A stretch of 13,255 nucleotides of DNA from an uncultured Ruminococcus sp. (GCA_902773045.1 CACYDE010000251.1:1-13255), one strand, 5' to 3'. Shown: positions 1 through 6,859, numbered from the stretch's first letter. Program-made: numbers and translations. The notes: generated by a model from the letters alone, not told the origin.

Positions 1-65
1 AAATTTGCCTTGTTCAGAACAAATTATCCTAAGCATAAATTGAAAATTTATTTCTTCACAGTTCC

Positions 66-367
66 TAACTTAACTCGTTGTGCTATTATAAATTCACTTT
101 TCTTTGACAGGCAATGCGCTATGCTCTTGCCTTTGTTCTTGGATTGGTAAAGTTGTATTTGTTTATGATTTATTATTTTTTCGCTTATCTTAGTTGTTCT
201 GATTTCGCTGAGGTAAGTTTATTTTCTACATTGATTTGCTGCGTCAGCGACCAAAGGCTCTGCCTTTGGAAACCGCCAACGCCCATTGGCGCGTGACCTT
301 GGGGTGCTTTTGAAAAAGTTGGATCAAAACTTTAATATTGTTTTTAATAGCACAACGAGTTAACTTA
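66..367. repeat. MITE-like element with 27-bp terminal inverted repeats
   Basis: The outer ends, 66-92 and 341-367, are inverted repeats matching at 25 of 27 positions; the core 70-88 is an exact reverse complement of 345-363. Inside are compact GC-rich hairpins: CCAAAGGC at 251-258 pairs with GCCTTTGG at 262-269, and CGCCAA at 274-279 pairs with TTGGCG at 286-291. An A-rich tail (about 311-340) precedes the right repeat. No transposase is encoded and the 60-codon reading frame across it (114-296) has no convincing ribosome binding site. The inner hairpin block resembles dispersed intergenic repeats that I recall from Ruminococcaceae; that is memory, not a search. I see no clear target duplication outside the ends. 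It may be a non-autonomous mobile element or a dispersed structured repeat. Confidence 0.6.
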
Positions 368-377
368 AAATGTTTTT

Positions 378-408
378 CTCCTCTTTTGTTCAAAAAGACG
401 GAGATTTT
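378..408. terminator. Possible intrinsic terminator or hairpin
   Basis: CTCCTCTTTT at 378-387 can pair with the A-rich arm ending in CGGAG at about 393-403, with one bulged C, and is followed by ATTTTCT. The poly-T tract is short and there is no supported gene upstream in the window, so this is a weak call. It could belong to the neighbouring inverted-repeat element. Confidence 0.25.
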
Positions 409-528
409 CTAAGGAGGAATTTTTTGGGATAAATATCAGTCGGAAATATGGCAGATATTTATCGCGGTATTTTTGTGGGGTTTTGCAATTGGCAAAACGA
501 CTTGGTATTTAAAGAAAGGAAGAAAAAT

Positions 529-1329
529 TTGGCAAAGCGTTACAAACATGATAAAGTAATAAGAGGGTATGACGGAATAGACCGTGAGGAAAGTACGGCA
601 GGGCTTATGGCGCTAAGAGTATTTATTATACTTATTATCATATTGTTTATTTTCGGTGCGCTTGTATTGTTTTTGTACAGCGTTATGGAAGAAACGAAAG
701 AAGAACCCCAAAACTCTGTTTCAACGGTTGACGACGGAGCGTTCTATCAGAAGTATGACACAGACATAGGGGAAGAACTTTTGAAATATTGCAGTAATAC
801 GGTTCCTTTCCTTGAATACGAAAAATTTGATATTGTGGATTACGATGAAAAAATAAAGGTGAATTCACTGATGAAAGAAAGTCTCGAAAGAATGATCGCA
901 GACGCTAAAAAAGACGGTATCAGGCTTGATGTTTTTGAAGGCTACATTTCACCGGAGGATTGTGACATTGAATTTCAGTCGATCCGTTTGGAACTTGAAG
1001 AACAGGGCGCGACTCTTTCGGAATCGGAGCGTCAGGCACGTTCGATCTTTCCGCCGGGTGTGAATAATGAATTTCAAACAGGTATGCTTGTAAAATTCAG
1101 CGATATGGAAAGCGATGATTTTTCATTGACCGATGAGTATAAATGGCTTTATAAAAACGGAGTGAATTACGGATTTATAAATCGTTACACAGACGATAAA
1201 TTTTCTTACACGGGAATTAACGAGGATCTCACGATATACAGATTTGTAGGAACAGAAAATGCACGAAAAATGCGCAGCTTCGGAATGAGTTTGGAGGAAT
1301 ATTACGATTACTGTTCTTATACCCATTAA
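529..1329 (+). CDS. Membrane-anchored VanY-like (M15B) protein, apparently zinc-site-dead
   Basis: A short basic N-terminus, one membrane helix (about residues 29-49, rich in Ile/Leu/Phe) and an extracytoplasmic domain of about 215 residues. The domain follows the D-Ala-D-Ala carboxypeptidase (VanY, M15B) plan: a KVN segment, DAKKDGI, a GYxS motif, PPGVNNEFQTG, EYKWLYKNGVNYGFINRY, and a C-terminal YRFVG...SLEEYY. The usual zinc ligands look lost. In SxHxxGxAxD the His is Phe182 and the Asp is Lys189; the His of the WHxRYVG motif is Ile236; the GYRS arginine is Ile. A pseudoenzyme that binds peptidoglycan or a regulator is therefore more likely than an active carboxypeptidase. Start: ATG 448 is in frame but lacks a spaced ribosome site, whereas TTG 529 follows AAGGAAG (516-522) by 6 bases and removes an unconvincing 27-residue extension. 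The start is uncertain; the reading frame is secure. Confidence 0.75.
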   Translation: MAKRYKHDKVIRGYDGIDREESTAGLMALRVFIILIIILFIFGALVLFLYSVMEETKEEPQNSVSTVDDGAFYQKYDTDIGEELLKYCSNTVPFLEYEKFDIVDYDEKIKVNSLMKESLERMIADAKKDGIRLDVFEGYISPEDCDIEFQSIRLELEEQGATLSESERQARSIFPPGVNNEFQTGMLVKFSDMESDDFSLTDEYKWLYKNGVNYGFINRYTDDKFSYTGINEDLTIYRFVGTENARKMRSFGMSLEEYYDYCSYTH

Positions 1330-1416
1330 TTAAAAGAGTAAAAGTGTTGTTTTTTTGAAAAATTGCATTACAGGTAAGATTTTTTTATATTTATTAAGAT
1401 ATTCTTTGAAAAAGAC

Positions 1417-1445
1417 TTGATTTTTTTTCGGAAAAGTGTTATAAT
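1417..1445 (+). promoter_or_regulatory. Sigma-A promoter of rpmE
   Basis: TTGATT (1417-1422), a 17-base spacer, and a perfect TATAAT (1440-1445) preceded by an extended -10 TG at 1437-1438. It lies 40 bases upstream of the rpmE start, giving a short leader. One of the clearest promoters in the window. Confidence 0.85.
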
Positions 1446-1485
1446 CTGCTTTGTTAGTGCGGAATTTGAAAGAGGTGAATTTGAA

Positions 1486-1692
1486 ATGAAGCAGAATACT
1501 CATCCTAATTATGAGCAGACTACTATTACCTGCGCTTGCGGTAATGTGATCGAAACAGGCTCTACAAAGAAGAATATCCGTGTTGAAATTTGTTCTAAGT
1601 GCCATCCGTTCTTTACGGGTAAGCAGAAGCTTGTTGATACAGGCGGACGTGTAGACAGATTTAATAAGCGTTACGGTTTGTCACAGAAGTAA
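1486..1692 (+). CDS. rpmE: 50S ribosomal protein L31 (zinc-binding form)
   Basis: A 68-residue protein that opens with MKQNTHPNY and carries the L31 core. It belongs to the large ribosomal subunit, at the central protuberance and the bridge to the small subunit. Four cysteines, Cys16, Cys18, Cys36 and Cys39, mark the zinc-containing (C+) paralogue rather than the zinc-free form used under zinc starvation. The C-terminal DTGGRVDRFNKRYG block is typical of the family. The start is the ATG at 1486, eight bases after AGAGGTG; the frame runs back to 1417 but those codons cover the promoter. The gene is monocistronic, with its own promoter and terminator. Confidence 0.96.
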   Translation: MKQNTHPNYEQTTITCACGNVIETGSTKKNIRVEICSKCHPFFTGKQKLVDTGGRVDRFNKRYGLSQK

Positions 1693-1739
1693 TTTGTGAT
1701 ATCGTAAAAGATATTATTTCTTAAAATTGAAAAGTTAAG

Positions 1740-1786
1740 ATACCCGTCATTGGATAATAAATATCCCTTGACGGGTGTTTTGTCTT
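1740..1786 (+). terminator. Intrinsic terminator of rpmE
   Basis: ACCCGTCA (1742-1749) pairs perfectly with TGACGGGT (1769-1776), extendable by a G-U and an A-T pair, and is followed by a T-rich tract GTTTTGTCTT. It lies between rpmE and the next start. Confidence 0.85.
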
Positions 1787-1805
1787 ATGTCAAAGGGGTG
1801 GGAAT

Positions 1806-2429
1806 ATGAATGAATATGTAACAGTCAGGGAGTACGGCTGTGATGAATTCGTGGAAAAAAGGTCGAAGTTTATCGGTTACTGCAAGCCCGTTAAAACTCA
1901 GGACAAAGCGGTTGAATTTATCAATGAGATCAAATCGAAGCATTGGGACGCGACTCATAATGTTTACGCTTATGTTTTGTCAGACGGTCAGATAATGCGC
2001 TACAGCGATGACGGTGAGCCTCAGGGAACAGCAGGAGTTCCGGTGCTGGACGTTATCAAAAAGATGGGAATAGTTGACGCTGTGGTGGTAGTTACGAGAT
2101 ATTTCGGGGGAATAATGCTCGGAGCGGGAGGTCTTGTGCGCGCGTATTCGCATGGTGCGAGCATAGCGCTTGCTGCGGCTGATCCGATAACAATGCAGCT
2201 CTGTCATGACTGTGAGCTGAGCTGCACGTATAATCAGTACGGGAAAGTAAGCGCACTTATCCCGGAATGCGGAGGAGTTATTGATGATTCCGATTTCGGC
2301 GAGAACGTTGTTATTTTTTTTCATATTCCCGAAGACAGTTTGAAAAAGCTTAATAAGGAGCTTGCCGATTCAACGAGCGGAGAAGTTGAAGCCGTTTCGA
2401 ACGATCAGAAATACTATATAAAAAGGTAA
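1806..2429 (+). CDS. YigZ/IMPACT family protein
   Basis: A 207-residue protein, the usual length for bacterial YigZ. Recognisable blocks are the N-terminal KRSKFIGY, HWDATHNVYAYVL, YSDDGEPQGTAG starting at residue 66, and VVVVTRYFGGIMLGAGGLVRAY from about residue 93. These form the UPF0029 (IMPACT N-terminal) domain; the C-terminal ~70 residues match the ferredoxin-like second domain of the family in position and size. Eukaryotic IMPACT acts in translational control by inhibiting GCN2 activation; the bacterial role is unsettled, with nucleic-acid or ribosome binding proposed. The start has AAAGGGGTGG (about 1790-1799) just upstream. It sits after the rpmE terminator, so transcription from a weak local promoter or read-through is likely. 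The family assignment is firm, the biochemical role is not. Confidence 0.92.
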   Translation: MNEYVTVREYGCDEFVEKRSKFIGYCKPVKTQDKAVEFINEIKSKHWDATHNVYAYVLSDGQIMRYSDDGEPQGTAGVPVLDVIKKMGIVDAVVVVTRYFGGIMLGAGGLVRAYSHGASIALAAADPITMQLCHDCELSCTYNQYGKVSALIPECGGVIDDSDFGENVVIFFHIPEDSLKKLNKELADSTSGEVEAVSNDQKYYIKR

Positions 2430-2637
2430 TTTGACGTTTTAAAAAAATTTCTCTCGGAAATAAAGGGTTTTTAAAAAAATTTGAGTATATATAATCAGAA
2501 CGATGAAACTTTTTATATGAATGAAGATGATAAGGCTGAAAAAGACCGGTATGAACCGAAACGAGTCTATCAAAAAAGTTGGTACGACTCTTTCCAAGAA
2601 GTCGGTCAAGAACCGACCGTAAAAAATAATCCATCGG

Positions 2638-2689
2638 TCGGGTTCGTAAGCTCATGTAACAAGAAAACTATCTTCACGTGTTAAAAAAG
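2638..2689 (+). repeat. 52-bp direct repeat, copy 1
   Basis: Begins TCGGGTTCGTAAGC and ends CACGTGTTAAAAAAG. It is identical to copy 2, and the identity extends four bases further left (from 2634). Each copy contains the palindrome CACGTG and TAACA/TGTTA arms that could form a weak hairpin. Confidence 0.9.
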
Positions 2690-2811
2690 CGTCGCGGGCG
2701 AATTGTCAAGATTTTCCGAGAGCAAAACGAGTTTACAAACAAACTTTTTGAGAGCAAACCGAGATCATAAATAAAGCTGGTACGAAACTAACCGTAAAAA
2801 ACAACTTTCGG

Positions 2812-2863
2812 TCGGGTTCGTAAGCTCATGTAACAAGAAAACTATCTTCACGTGTTAAAAAAG
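2812..2863 (+). repeat. 52-bp direct repeat, copy 2
   Basis: Identical to copy 1 over its whole length and directly abutting copy 3. It is preceded by a diverged version of the hairpin arm found before copy 1. Confidence 0.9.
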
Positions 2864-2916
2864 TCGGGTTCGTAAGCTCATGTAACAAGAAAACTATCTT
2901 CACGTGTTTAAAAAAG
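2864..2916 (+). repeat. 52-bp direct repeat, copy 3
   Basis: Tandem with copy 2; one extra T in the T/A tract near its end makes it 53 bases. Its last G is the first base of the dnaG ribosome binding site GAGGTGGG, so the repeat array runs right up to the translation start. Confidence 0.9.
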
Positions 2917-2926
2917 AGGTGGGAGA

Positions 2927-4702
2927 ATGGCACTGCCTGATGATTTTTTGCAGGAGTTAAGAATTAGAAACGATATTACCAATGTGATTTCGGGGTATGT
3001 TAATTTGAAAAGACGCGGCAGAAATATGGTGGGTCTTTGTCCTTTTCACGGTGAAAAAACTGCCTCGTTTACGGTTTATCCCGAAACCGAATCTTTTTAC
3101 TGCTTCGGCTGTGGAGTCGGAGGAGATGTAGTTAGTTTTATTAGGCGGATAGAAAATCTTGATTATATCGACGCAGTAAAATTGTTGGCTCAGCGTTCCG
3201 GAATGGAAATGCCGGAGGATTCCTATGACGATTCGCTCCAAAAACTCAGACTCAGGATCTATGAAGCGAACAGGGAAGCCGCAAGATTCTTTTTCTCCAG
3301 GCTGAATCTTCCGACAGGGAAAAGCGGTCTGGACTACCTTCACGGAAGACAGCTTTCGGACAGAACTATCCGATCATTCGGATTGGGATTCGCCCCGGAC
3401 AGCTGGTCGGATCTCACGGATCACCTGACAGAGAAGGGCTTCAAACCGGACGAGCTTCTTCAGGCAAACCTGTCAACGAAAACGAAAAACGGCGGTCTGA
3501 TCGACAGATTTCGGAATCGCGTCATGTTCCCGATAATAGATGTTCGCGGAAACGTTATCGCTTTCGGCGGAAGAATTATGACTGACGAAAAACCGAAATA
3601 TCTCAATACTTCGGATACTCTTGTTTTTAAAAAGAGTAATAATCTTTTTGCTTTGAATCGTGCGAAAAATTCGAAATCCGACAAGCTCATTCTTTGCGAG
3701 GGCTATATGGACGTTATCGCACTTCATCAGGCAGGTTTCGACTTTGCGATAGCAACTCTCGGAACGGCTCTGACCTCAGAACAGGCTGTTATTATAAAAA
3801 GATATACGGATACGGTGGTTATATGCTACGACGCAGACGAAGCCGGGCAGAAAGCAACAGCCCGCGCAATAGAGATACTTCGCAGAGAGGGTCTTGACAT
3901 AAGGGTGCTTACTGTTCCCAATGGAAAAGACCCCGATGAATACATCAAGCATCACGGTGCAAACGGTTACATAAAATTCAAGCAGCTCCTTGAAGCGACC
4001 GGAAATGACCTTGAATACAGGCTAAGAAAGCTAAAGGAATCTCATAATGTTGAAACTCCCGACGGAAAAATCAAGTTTATGACCGAAGCTGCAAAGCTGC
4101 TCTCCCAACTTGACAATCAGATCGAACGCGATGTTTATGCGGGCAGGCTTTGTGATGAGATGGAAGTTGATAAAACGGCTTTTAAAAACCAGATATCAAA
4201 GTATGTCAGAAGCAGATTTAAACGCGAAAAGACTGACGAGTTCAACCGTATCCGAAAACAGATAACTTCCGAAACGGAAAGGTTCGGCGACAGAAATAAC
4301 GGCAAAGTTCGTGCGGTAAAAGCCGAGGAAGCGCTGATAGCGTATCTTATGCTGAATCCCGATATGGTTCGCAGCGTCCGTTCAAAACTGCCGCCCGAAA
4401 AGATGATAACCGAGTTTAACCGTAAGGTTTACAGCGTTATTACGCAAAGGATACTCGAAGGAAGAACTGCTGCGATAACGGATATTTCGGGAGAATTTTC
4501 CGTTGAGGAAAATTCAAGGATCGCGTCTCTGTTGGCGAATAATAATGTTGAAACGAATTCGCCTCAGTCGTGCAGAGAATTCGTTGATATCATTCTTGAA
4601 GAGGGAGAGAAACGAAGCGCAGACGAGATCGCTAAGGAATCACCCGAGGAGATTCAGGCTTATTTTGATAAATTAAGGGAACAGCAGAAAAAGAAAAAGT
4701 AA
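2927..4702 (+). CDS. dnaG: DNA primase
   Basis: A 591-residue primase of normal length that synthesises RNA primers at the replication fork with the DnaB-type helicase. The N-terminal CHC2 zinc ribbon is intact: Cys38, His41, Cys59, Cys62, with the FYCFGCGVGGDVVSFI stretch. The catalytic core follows, including GLIDRFRNRVMFPI and FGGR. The TOPRIM fold carries the catalytic Glu258 (EGYMDVI) and Asp302/Asp304 in YDADEAG, then KDPDEY. The C-terminal part, from about residue 460 (EEALIAYLMLNPDMV), is the helicase-binding helical domain. ATG 2927 follows GAGGTGGG at the right spacing. The gene lies upstream of the primary sigma factor, as in the macromolecular synthesis operon of many bacteria; the ribosomal gene often found upstream (rpsU) is not in the window. 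An unusual repeat array directly precedes it. Confidence 0.98.
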   Translation: MALPDDFLQELRIRNDITNVISGYVNLKRRGRNMVGLCPFHGEKTASFTVYPETESFYCFGCGVGGDVVSFIRRIENLDYIDAVKLLAQRSGMEMPEDSYDDSLQKLRLRIYEANREAARFFFSRLNLPTGKSGLDYLHGRQLSDRTIRSFGLGFAPDSWSDLTDHLTEKGFKPDELLQANLSTKTKNGGLIDRFRNRVMFPIIDVRGNVIAFGGRIMTDEKPKYLNTSDTLVFKKSNNLFALNRAKNSKSDKLILCEGYMDVIALHQAGFDFAIATLGTALTSEQAVIIKRYTDTVVICYDADEAGQKATARAIEILRREGLDIRVLTVPNGKDPDEYIKHHGANGYIKFKQLLEATGNDLEYRLRKLKESHNVETPDGKIKFMTEAAKLLSQLDNQIERDVYAGRLCDEMEVDKTAFKNQISKYVRSRFKREKTDEFNRIRKQITSETERFGDRNNGKVRAVKAEEALIAYLMLNPDMVRSVRSKLPPEKMITEFNRKVYSVITQRILEGRTAAITDISGEFSVEENSRIASLLANNNVETNSPQSCREFVDIILEEGEKRSADEIAKESPEEIQAYFDKLREQQKKKK

Positions 4703-4707
4703 TGATA

Positions 4708-4736
4708 TTGATTTTATTGGCGATTTATTGTAAAAT
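4708..4736 (+). promoter_or_regulatory. Promoter of the rpoD operon
   Basis: TTGATT (4708-4713), a 17-base spacer, and TAAAAT (4731-4736), starting six bases after the dnaG stop. This gives rpoD its own promoter in addition to any read-through from dnaG. The leader of about 150 bases includes a CGGAGC (4850-4855) / GCTCCG (4872-4877) hairpin just before the ribosome site. Confidence 0.65.
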
Positions 4737-4898
4737 ATATGGAAGGCAATAATTGATGAATATTTTTGAAGTGTAAACTTATTTATAAAACAGCTTTATA
4801 AAATGCCGCCTGTGAGGTGATATTGTATTGCCGCGGCGGAGAATAAATTCGGAGCGGTTCGGTGGAATACGGCTCCGTAACAAAGAAAGGAAATGCGT

Positions 4899-5999
4899 AT
4901 GGCTTCACCACAAACACCTGACAAGAAAACTATTCTGAAAGAACTCGGAGAAAAAGGTAAGGTCAAGGGCAACCTCAGCACCAAAGAAATTCTTGACGCA
5001 ATGGGAGAGGTGGATTTTGACCCGGAACAGCTCGAAAAGTTCTATGACGCACTTGAAGCCGCAGGAATTGAGGTCATTGAGGATTTTGACGAGAATCCTC
5101 TCGACAACCTTGAACGTGAGCTTGCAGCAAGAGGAGAAACTACTATTTCCGAATCGGGCGATTCTGCAATTACGATAGACGATCCGGTAAAGGTTTATCT
5201 GAAAGAGATCGGACGGGTCCCTCTTCTGAGTTCCGAAGAGGAAATAGACCTTGCAATTCGGATCAAGGAAGGCGACAGCGCCGCAAAGAAAAGACTCTCG
5301 GAAGCCAATCTCCGACTTGTTGTCAGCATTGCGAAAAGATACCTCGGAAGAGGAATGCAGTTCCTTGATCTGATCCAGGAGGGTAATCTCGGACTTATCA
5401 AGGCTGTGGAAAAGTTTGATTATACAAAAGGCTTTAAATTTTCAACCTACGCAACATGGTGGATCAGACAGGCTATCACAAGGGCTATCGCCGATCAGGC
5501 GAGAACGATCAGGATACCTGTTCATATGGTTGAAACAATCAATAAGGTCAAGAAGGTTTCAAGCCAGCTTCTCCACACAAACGGACATGAGCCGTCGGCC
5601 GAGGAGATCGCGGAAGTGATCGATATGCCGGTCGATAAGGTGAGAGAGATAATGAGAGTGGCTCAGGAACCCGTTTCTCTCGAAACACCGATCGGTGAGG
5701 AAGAGGATTCTCATCTCGGAGATTTTATTCCGGATGACGACGCGCCTGCACCTGCCGACGCAGCAAGTCACACTCTTCTCAAAGAACAGCTTTCCGAGGT
5801 CCTTGATACTTTGACTCCGAGAGAGGAAAAGGTTCTCAGACTTCGTTTCGGACTTGAGGACGGCCGTTCAAGAACACTTGAGGAAGTCGGAAGGGAGTTT
5901 AAGGTCACACGGGAGAGAATTCGTCAGATTGAGGCGAAAGCGCTCCGTAAACTCAGACACCCCAGCCGCAGCAGGAGACTTAAAGACTTTCTCGATTAA
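4899..5999 (+). CDS. rpoD: Primary RNA polymerase sigma factor (SigA/RpoD)
   Basis: The housekeeping sigma-70 factor that directs RNA polymerase to promoters such as the TTGACA/TATAAT ones in this window. It has a compact region 1.1 (about residues 10-65), region 1.2 from about residue 95 (DDPVKVYLKEIGRVPLLS), region 2 with NLRLVVSIAKRYLGRGMQFL, and region 2.3-2.4 FSTYATWWIRQAITRAIADQ for -10 melting and recognition. Region 3 follows, then region 4 with TPREEKVLRLRFGLEDG and the -35-binding helix VTRERIRQIEAKALRKL. Region 1.1 is short, as in Gram-positive SigA, and the non-conserved insert of E. coli RpoD is absent. Two in-frame ATGs exist, at 4893 and 4899. AAAGAAAGG (4882-4890) is only 2 bases from the first but 8 from the second, so I chose 4899 (366 residues). 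Confidence 0.97.
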   Translation: MASPQTPDKKTILKELGEKGKVKGNLSTKEILDAMGEVDFDPEQLEKFYDALEAAGIEVIEDFDENPLDNLERELAARGETTISESGDSAITIDDPVKVYLKEIGRVPLLSSEEEIDLAIRIKEGDSAAKKRLSEANLRLVVSIAKRYLGRGMQFLDLIQEGNLGLIKAVEKFDYTKGFKFSTYATWWIRQAITRAIADQARTIRIPVHMVETINKVKKVSSQLLHTNGHEPSAEEIAEVIDMPVDKVREIMRVAQEPVSLETPIGEEEDSHLGDFIPDDDAPAPADAASHTLLKEQLSEVLDTLTPREEKVLRLRFGLEDGRSRTLEEVGREFKVTRERIRQIEAKALRKLRHPSRSRRLKDFLD

Positions 6000-6020
6000 A
6001 AGCAGTTGAGGTGAACGGTT

Positions 6021-6422
6021 ATGAAAACCTACGAAGAAACCGAAAGAATGCTTGAAAAAATAATTGACTCTACCCCCGCTGAACTGATGAAAGATCTCAG
6101 CGGCGGGGTCGTTCTGTCCGAAAAAGTCAAGTTTCACCCTCAGAGCAAAGTCGGAAAACCGCTTTTTATTATGGGCGAATATCGTGATGATTTTATGGGG
6201 AAGAGCATTATTATATATTACGGCTCGTTCTGTCGTGTTTATGGGTATCTGAGCAGCGCAGAATTCTATGAGAAACTTCGTCATACGTTTGCCCATGAAC
6301 TCAGACACCACCTTGAAAGGCTTTCCGGTATCCGTGACCTTGATAAATTCGATGAAGAAAGGCTCGATATGTATAATTCGGGTATTGATATAGCTGAATT
6401 TCATGAGCCGCCGATAGACTAA
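6021..6422 (+). CDS. Small HExxH metallopeptidase-like protein
   Basis: A 133-residue protein with no signal peptide or membrane segment. The key feature is His92-Glu93-Leu-Arg-His96 in FAHELRHHLERLSGIRDLD, a gluzincin/zincin-type zinc site with an Asp-rich stretch after it that could supply a third ligand (Asp106 or Asp108). It resembles the short 'metallopeptidase family protein' group of zincins seen in Gram-positive bacteria, whose substrates are not known. A central IIIYYGSF strand precedes the active helix, as expected for a minimal zincin fold. It starts 21 bases after the rpoD stop behind GAGGTG, so it is almost certainly co-transcribed with rpoD; no terminator lies between. The zinc motif is plain; that it is an active protease is inference. 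Confidence 0.85.
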   Translation: MKTYEETERMLEKIIDSTPAELMKDLSGGVVLSEKVKFHPQSKVGKPLFIMGEYRDDFMGKSIIIYYGSFCRVYGYLSSAEFYEKLRHTFAHELRHHLERLSGIRDLDKFDEERLDMYNSGIDIAEFHEPPID

Positions 6423-6465
6423 AGTTGTATGTTATGATATTTTTTTGTAACTTCCTGAATGATTG

Positions 6466-6494
6466 TTGACTTTTTTCCCGATTTGTATTATCAT
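6466..6494 (+). promoter_or_regulatory. Promoter ahead of the murA leader
   Basis: TTGACT (6466-6471), a 17-base spacer, and TATCAT (6489-6494), each one mismatch from consensus. Transcription would start near 6501, about 360 bases before the murA start, so the transcript would carry an unusually long leader. Confidence 0.7.
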
Positions 6495-6500
6495 TCTAAT

Positions 6501-6859
6501 AGGGTCAATATAAGGCAGGTTAAAATTCCAATGTGTTCCTGCGCTTGAATATATTGTTTTGAAAAGAAAAGTTTGAAAAGATAAAGAAATAGTCAGATTT
6601 ATGTGATATTGATGGGGTATATGAGGTTTGGATCCCGAAGGTTATGAATTAGGAGAACAGCGCCGAGCAGTTTGATGATAAGTAAAGATTAGTTCGGCTT
6701 TATAGTTTTGTCCGATGCGTTTTCTTGTTTTTGGTGTGATATTGACTCGTGAAGTGAAAACGCAGTGGGTGTGAAAAGGTGGCTGCCGTGGGAATTGGCA
6801 GTCATTTTGTGACCGAAAAAAAGTTTTTTCGGGAAAAATCCGGATTGGAGAGTGCCTAA
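6501..6859 (+). ncRNA. Candidate structured leader RNA of murA
   Basis: A gene-free stretch with a series of inverted repeats. GCAGG 6515-6519 pairs with CCTGC 6538-6542; GCCGA 6662-6666 with TCGGC 6694-6698; TGCGTTTTC 6716-6724 with GAAAACGCA 6756-6764 (nine perfect pairs). TGGCTGCC 6780-6787 pairs with GGCAGTCA 6797-6804 (one G-U) and is followed by TTTT. CCGAAAAAA 6813-6821 pairs with TTTTTTCGG 6824-6832. GGTCA 6503-6507 could close the set with TGACC 6810-6814. The terminator-like fourth hairpin lies just before murA, which would fit attenuation. I do not recognise a known riboswitch, T-box, 6S, SRP or RNase P signature. The hairpins are visible; a regulatory RNA is inference. Confidence 0.4.

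Larger units (their letters stand above)
2430..2926. other. Repeat-rich intergenic region before dnaG
   Basis: About 500 bases without a convincing gene. It holds three copies of a 52-bp direct repeat (listed separately). There is also a 14-bp direct repeat with one mismatch, GAGAGCAAAACGAG at 2718-2731 and GAGAGCAAACCGAG at 2750-2763, and several inverted repeats: GAGTC 2563-2567 with GACTC 2586-2590; GTCGGT 2601-2606 with ACCGAC 2612-2617; CCGACCG 2613-2619 with CGGTCGG 2635-2641. A larger imperfect repetition links 2577-2689 with 2774-2863, since both contain GGTACGA, then AACCG or ACCG-TAAAAAA, then CGGTCGGGTTCG. A 67-codon frame starting at TTG 2481 ends inside repeat copy 1 and has no good ribosome site, so it is probably not a gene. 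The region likely holds the dnaG leader and repeats of unknown role. Confidence 0.6.

Noticed and set aside
104..109. TTGACA as a promoter -35
   Set aside because: No acceptable -10 hexamer at 16-18 bases; probably a chance match inside the repeat element.
114..296. 60-codon + strand ORF
   Set aside because: It lies inside the inverted-repeat element, has no ribosome binding site of note, and its C-terminal part is just a translation of the internal GC hairpins.
448..528. ATG 448 as start of the VanY-like gene
   Set aside because: In frame, but the AAGGAGG at 411-417 is about 30 bases away and an in-frame stop lies at 430-432. TTG 529 has a well-spaced AAGGAAG. Not excluded.
2481..2684. 67-codon + strand ORF with TTG start
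   Set aside because: No clear ribosome site, and its last 14 codons are simply repeat copy 1. The middle has a charged, somewhat protein-like composition, so it could be a remnant, but there is not enough to call a gene.
2638..2916. CRISPR array or tandem tRNA-like units
   Set aside because: Three copies only, with two directly abutting and no regular spacers; no cas genes and no cloverleaf.
6501..6859. T-box, 6S RNA, SRP RNA or RNase P RNA in the murA leader
   Set aside because: None of the conserved motifs I know for these (for example the T-box AGGGTGG-type sequence) is visible.
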